The translations under genes were made by a program, and so were the position numbers. Source: Kudoa neothunni (Eukaryota; Cnidaria). Taken from it: DNA of 64,000 bases. The DNA is taken from the NCBI GenBank assembly GCA_964304625.1, contig OZ199838.1, positions 4,650,001 through 4,714,000 of the forward strand. The letters are read 5' to 3'. The notes beneath the pieces were generated by a model. It made no database searches and had not been told where the DNA came from. It saw nothing but the letters and a program-made list of their open reading frames with translations. The first letter of the stretch is position 1, and each line of letters starts with the position of its first letter. Positions 59,721-64,000 of the stretch are shown here, piece by piece.

Positions 59721-60127
59721 AAAAAGATTAAAATTAATATCGGCATGTATACCCTAAGGAGGTTTTCATGTGGTTACACGTTTGAGATGGTTAAGGATTT
59801 TAACACGAACACTGATAGAATTTCTAACTTATTCTCTAATTAACAGGAAATAATGGACTTTTTTCTCCAAAAGATACTCCTAAATAAGTCTGAAGGCGCA
59901 TGTTGCACATGCAAACTCGGTAAAGTCAGACTACAACAAGATGTGTCATTAAGAATGACAAATGCGTGTGGCGATTCTTAAGTAAGTACCGCCATAAAGC
60001 AGCCTACATAAGGAACAATTCTATTTTCTTCTTTTCTTATCTGAAGATTAAAATAAATAATATTAGAATTTAATTACTATATTTTTACATATAAAATACT
60101 TCTCATTTATTATTCGATGAATGAATG

Positions 60128-60865
60128 AATAAATGCCCTCTAACTCTATCAAAAATGACCTGGAGATATATTCTGATCATACAATCATTAATTGTAATAA
60201 AGAATTTCGTCTTAGTTGCCCTGAAATTCTGTTGATGGATTCAAAACCAATTGGAGGGTAACATCTAACTACATTTTTTATCTAACATAAGTTTGAGGAC
60301 CTGGGAAAATAGTTGAAATTGTTGAGAACAAATTTGGAAAGCATAAGTACAACAGAAGGCATAAAATGGTGGGTCAATGTGATTTTGGGGTAATAGAAAG
60401 AGATTCCAACAATATGTTGTTTATACCTGTTCAACAATGAAACCAATAAAGTTTTGGTTTCACTTGTCAAAAAAAATATTTTACCAATTAAGTGGAAATA
60501 TTTATTAATCTTAGGTACAATTTATTAGACACAATTACTATAACTGACGCTGCCGAATTTTACAAGATATTACCATCTCTTGGATATGAGCTTAAGACAG
60601 TTAATCACAGTGAAACCTACGTGGCATTGATGGCTCTCATACTATTACTATTGAGTGCTACTGGCATCAGTTAAAGATTTCTTTACCAAAAAATGGGACA
60701 AGAAAATATCTTTATCAAAGGTATAATAGTTTTGTATAAAGAAATATTTAATATATTTTAGTTACTTTGACGAGTATATTTTCAGGAAGAAATATTTGGT
60801 CGGGAGGACGGATGAATTCCTAGAAATATTAAAACAACTTAAACTAATTATATTTTAGGAATTAG
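60128..60865 (+). pseudogene. Merlin (IS1595-type) transposase remnant 2
   Basis: In order: SDHTIIN (N-terminal zinc-finger region), KIVEIVENKFGKHKYNRRHK then MVGQCDFGVIERDSNNMLFI, then TITITDAAEFYKILPSLGYE followed by LKTVNHSETYV, DGSHTITIECYWHQLKISLP and YFDEYIFRKKYLVGRTDEFL. This is the whole Merlin/ISXO2 domain order. The first catalytic Asp of IDES is Val here (IVEN), while the second-Asp region (ITDA.) and the TIE..W block are kept. Frame changes occur between blocks. Inactive. Confidence 0.85.
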
Positions 60866-61012
60866 AATTTTTTTTCCTTGATTATTTTTGTTAAATGCTT
60901 GGTGTGTATAAATTTATTGCAATTGGATGTTTAGACCTTTCATGTTTTATCAACAAATTTACAATTGTTACCCTATCAGAATATTTACAATAATTCAGGT
61001 TCAATTAAATTA

Positions 61013-61330
61013 TTACATTCCGTTAACAAAAACAAGAAAACTCATTATCTGAGTACAATCGTTAAGTATTTCAGGCGCATCATTAAATGGAAATTGTCGA
61101 TCCCATATTGATCCAATTAAAGCTGAATTTAGTTCTCTGATATATTTATTGAAAGAAGTAAATAGACAGTTATAATAAATATTAATTTAAATAAGATTTG
61201 ATTATAGAGGATTAATCTTACTTTCCAACGCGTACATTAAAAAATCCAATTAACTTCTGTAATATTTATTCTCGTATAAAAGCAAAACAATTTTGTCAAT
61301 AAGTTGTTCTGGAGAACATAATGTGTACAT
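61013..61330 (-). CDS. hypothetical two-exon gene
   Basis: Exons 61255-61330 and 61013-61134 (120-bp intron, GTTAAT...CAGAG) join in phase to 198 nt, 65 residues: MYTLCSPEQLIDKIVLLLYE then KLNSALIGSIWDRQFPFNDA and PEILNDCTQIMSFLVFVNGM. The frame stays open upstream to 61366, so a longer protein or an upstream exon is possible (a frame FNKLRQSPPYYVEDK lies just before). No family recognised. It could be a transposon scrap, being next to a Merlin remnant. Confidence 0.35.
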
Positions 61331-61654
61331 TGGTTTTAAACAAATCAAAGCTTGAAGAAAACAAATTCAATGTACATAAGTTAAGGTTTTGTCTTCCACA
61401 TAATAAGGCGGTGATTGACGAAGCTTATTGAAGTTCGAGGTTCGTCAAATCAAGGTTTCAGCGTATGTTCGCCAGCTTACGAGTCGGATTCGCGAGTAAC
61501 TCTATAAAGGAAAAGAGAGGATGTTGTTAATGATGTGGATGTGCTTGGGTCTGATATTAATATTTTATTTCTGTGAAAAAATCGCTCTTGCATGCGCTCT
61601 ACGGACTAGAGATTGTGCAGTCGTTCCCAACACGTTTACATTAATTATTGTTAA

Positions 61655-61995
61655 CATGGTTACATCTATTAAAATTAATATATTATTATAATTCACGTAT
61701 TCCTCTTGACATAGAATACCTTCAGTAAATACAGGAAATAACATGATAAAATAGCCAGTAAATGTTTGTAAATAGGATTTGTATCCATGCGGAAGTCCGA
61801 ATTATGGTAAATCAATATGTAAGTTTATCAAACATAACAAAAAATGATCATTAAAAACAATTTTAAAGAGAATGAGACGGAAATATACATACATTATACA
61901 AATTTTTCCATCCAACTAAAGGAAAATTATTTTTATCGCATGCTGATCAGAGCAAAAAATATGATTAAAGGCGGAAAATGTGCGAAAATCGGGTT
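61655..61995 (+). repeat. repeat X, copy 2 (uninterrupted)
   Basis: Matches 18535-18745 plus 19450-19560, without the Helitron between them. Contains a 61-codon frame (61844-62029) that is not conserved in copy 1 and is not called. Confidence 0.55.
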
Positions 61996-63047
61996 AACGA
62001 CTGTATATAGATTTACTAATACGTGGTAAACGTGTAAAAAATGACAATGATTATTTCAGCGAATATCTTTAACCCTAAATAAACCTACGCATGCGCAGCA
62101 CTCATTTGTAAGCCTGAAACCCCCATTTATAATTGTCGTATCAAGTTTACTCATTGGATTCTGCTATATACGATTATTCCTGGTTAATTTTTGCCTCTCT
62201 TAAGGGTCAAAAATAATTAGCTACAGTCACCTGGTTATTATGATTATGATTCGCTGCAATAGCAGCTTTCTAGTAAAATTAAGTCACCAGATTCCTTCAT
62301 AAACAGAAATAGTTTCACATTTAAGCCCATGTATCGGAATAACTGGGTTTCCTTTATAAGGTGTGCGCATAATTTATCTTAAAGTTCCCCTATTTCGATA
62401 ATTGATAATTGTTCACTCACATCGTACTTGAATTGTATTCATGAAATTTTTGTACCAATAACTGAGATTAGATAAATAGAATTAATTCTCGAATTATCTG
62501 AATCTTTATTGAACTAAATGGTAATAAATTTTCTTTGTGCATGGTTGACTTAAATCCCCGCAGACTTATAGCTAAGACTACATAAACCTAACCTCTATTT
62601 AGTACCCACACAAAAATGGGATAAGTTCCCACTAGCAAGTAGTTCATTTATATGATTATAATCGAATACTACAGCAATATTTTATGGAATAAAAACTATT
62701 TATGAATGTATTGATTAAGGGTGGGCGAAGATGAATATACATGATTGGGCCCGATTATGACTATGTTACCTATTAAATTTATTCAAATACCGGATAAGCC
62801 ACATATTGAATCTGATTCCAATTCACCATCTTAGCGAAAGCGTGATCTATACTATTACCACATTTTTGCGAATAACCCCTAGCATCTACAGATCAAGTTA
62901 GGAATATTATTTATTGTATCGACTTAGAGCACGAAAAATTTATCTCGGTGTTTATATAATTGATATATCAAGTATGTTGTGTTGTCATGCGCCGTCACCT
63001 AAAAACACTTTAGTCGGAATTGAAAGTTGCTCCAAGAAAATATCCAT
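61996..63047. other. intergenic upstream of the right-end gene
   Basis: AT-rich; 62243-62275 resembles 31383-31413. A pogo-end-like word (ATAACTGGGTTTCC, 62339) has no partner. No gene supported. Confidence 0.4.
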
Positions 63048-64000
63048 ATGCCTTCATTTGAACTGCCAAAGTTTGTGTATTCAAATGAACATTTGTTAGG
63101 AATATTGTCACAGTTGGCTGAAATTGAATCTCCCCACTGGCTGGATGAAATAAATGAGCTGATGAGTTCAGAACCACAAAAGCCATTACTGTTGACATTT
63201 GACGAAAATATAACAAAAAATTTTACTCATCACAACAACGTAGGAGGATTTAGTATTCGAACGCGTGTTAAAATAAGAATAGGCAAACAAGTTCAAACCC
63301 TCTAATAATCATCCCAATAATAATTATTGCTCCAATACTGGCACGAATGATGATCCCTCGAGATATAAATCTAAGAAATGGGGTAGTTTTGAGTTTATGG
63401 AATCATCCAAAAAGGAATCTGCTGAAGTGAATGCTTCTCTATTATTTTTTTGTTTAATATTGTTGACCTCTTATCTATATTTGACAGGTGGATACTGATG
63501 AAAGTGATGCACAATTATTGAAAGAAAAATCCAAATCCTACCATTCGTTTGATGAAACGTTTGTGACAGAGGTGACATCCATTGGTGGAAATTGTACAAC
63601 GAATGGGTGATACTTGTTGTTGTTGCTTAATAGTTTATTTATATTTTGTAGTAAATTATTGGTGGCCAAAACTGTTAATGAAGACTCAGACAATCCAAGT
63701 TATTCTACCGGTATTGATAACTACTATTGATAATTATTGATTACTATTGTGTACGGTGGGTTATGTTGTTATGGGATAATATTTTAGACAAAGAAACTAT
63801 TGGTGGTGTTGGAAAACAGAGATTACACTCATCGAAACTTGTTAGAGATGATTCTACGGAGGATAACAACTCGGGAAACCTCTCACCAACAACCCAACAA
63901 AATGATTTAGCTAAATCTAGCCCAACTCATATCATTTCTAAAACTAGTTATGGACAGTCCCATTTAAGTGATGAGATTGATGAGGTAATTCACTCAGATG
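63048..64000 (+). CDS. unrecognised multi-exon gene (3' end beyond the window)
   Basis: Exons 63048-63239, 63283-63426, 63488-63606, 63652-63710 and 63788-63984 join with matching phases; introns are 43, 61, 45 and 77 bp, and a fifth donor (GAG|GTAATT) follows at 63985. 237 residues are visible. The start MPSFELPKFVYSNEHLLGIL is the first ATG after an in-frame TGA (63021); an upstream exon joined at GAAAG (63026) is possible. A short folded-looking head (1-64) leads into Ser/Asn/Asp/Lys-rich, probably disordered sequence (for example KSKKWGSFEFMESSKKE and SYHSFDETFVTEVTS). I know no family with this order; a regulatory or scaffold protein is a guess from composition only. Confidence 0.65.

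Noticed and set aside
1-64000. CRISPR arrays, prokaryotic operons, ribosome binding sites
   Set aside because: The window is eukaryotic (introns, animal gene families, Pol III SINE); no regularly spaced short repeats were seen.
1-64000. LTR, LINE or virus-like elements
   Set aside because: No reverse transcriptase, integrase, capsid or envelope motif and no long terminal direct repeats were recognised; all coding elements seen are DNA transposons.

Overview
This is a strongly AT-rich animal nuclear window, gene-poor and full of old DNA transposons. A beta-catenin, an FoxK-type forkhead factor, a nucleolar NIFK protein and mitochondrial ribosomal protein mS33 together point to a metazoan. Proteins are divergent and Asn-rich, and nearly all introns are about 43-77 bp with GT-AG ends and weak polypyrimidine tracts. 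A fast-evolving, reduced invertebrate (for example an orthonectid-like parasite) would fit, but I cannot fix the phylum; 22-26 nt dicyemid-type introns are not the rule here. I saw no reverse transcriptase, LTR, capsid or envelope signal, no rRNA and no standalone tRNA gene.

Layout. 1-3.8 kb: a Helitron 3' end, a possible Merlin scrap, a Tigger/pogo element and a BED/hAT-like repeat. 4.47-5.84 kb: the intact spliced mS33 gene and a possible second small gene. 6.3-14.5 kb: a tRNA-derived SINE, a Helitron-like element, a hAT element, a piggyBac with another TTAA element inserted in its transposase, then an inverted near-identical copy of the first Tigger and a second copy of the BED/hAT repeat. 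14.6-20.9 kb: two more TTAA elements, an unassigned inverted-repeat unit and a repeat split by a Helitron. 24.9-27.0 kb: the six-exon FoxK-like gene. 29.1-38.5 kb: a pogo-like element with a nested hAT MITE, a Merlin remnant, two hAT elements, a palindromic MITE and another Helitron end. 39.1-39.8 kb: the four-exon NIFK gene between two pogo-like termini. 40.2-50.4 kb: nested transposons, including a piggyBac opened first by another piggyBac and then by a block with a Tigger and a Helitron. 51.1-53.9 kb: two-exon beta-catenin on the minus strand, with coding-like sequence upstream and an unrecognised minus-strand gene at 54.9-55.4 kb. 55.9-62 kb: an inverted copy of the 40-41 kb repeat, a second Merlin remnant and a possible two-exon minus-strand gene. 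63.05 kb to the end: the first five exons of an unrecognised plus-strand gene.

The host genes form no operon. They are isolated housekeeping genes (mitochondrial translation, ribosome biogenesis) and developmental regulators (Wnt effector, forkhead factor) in a transposon landscape. Exon structures were worked out by hand from splice signals, reading-frame phase and family resemblance. Total coding lengths divide by three in every complete model, which supports them but does not replace transcript evidence.
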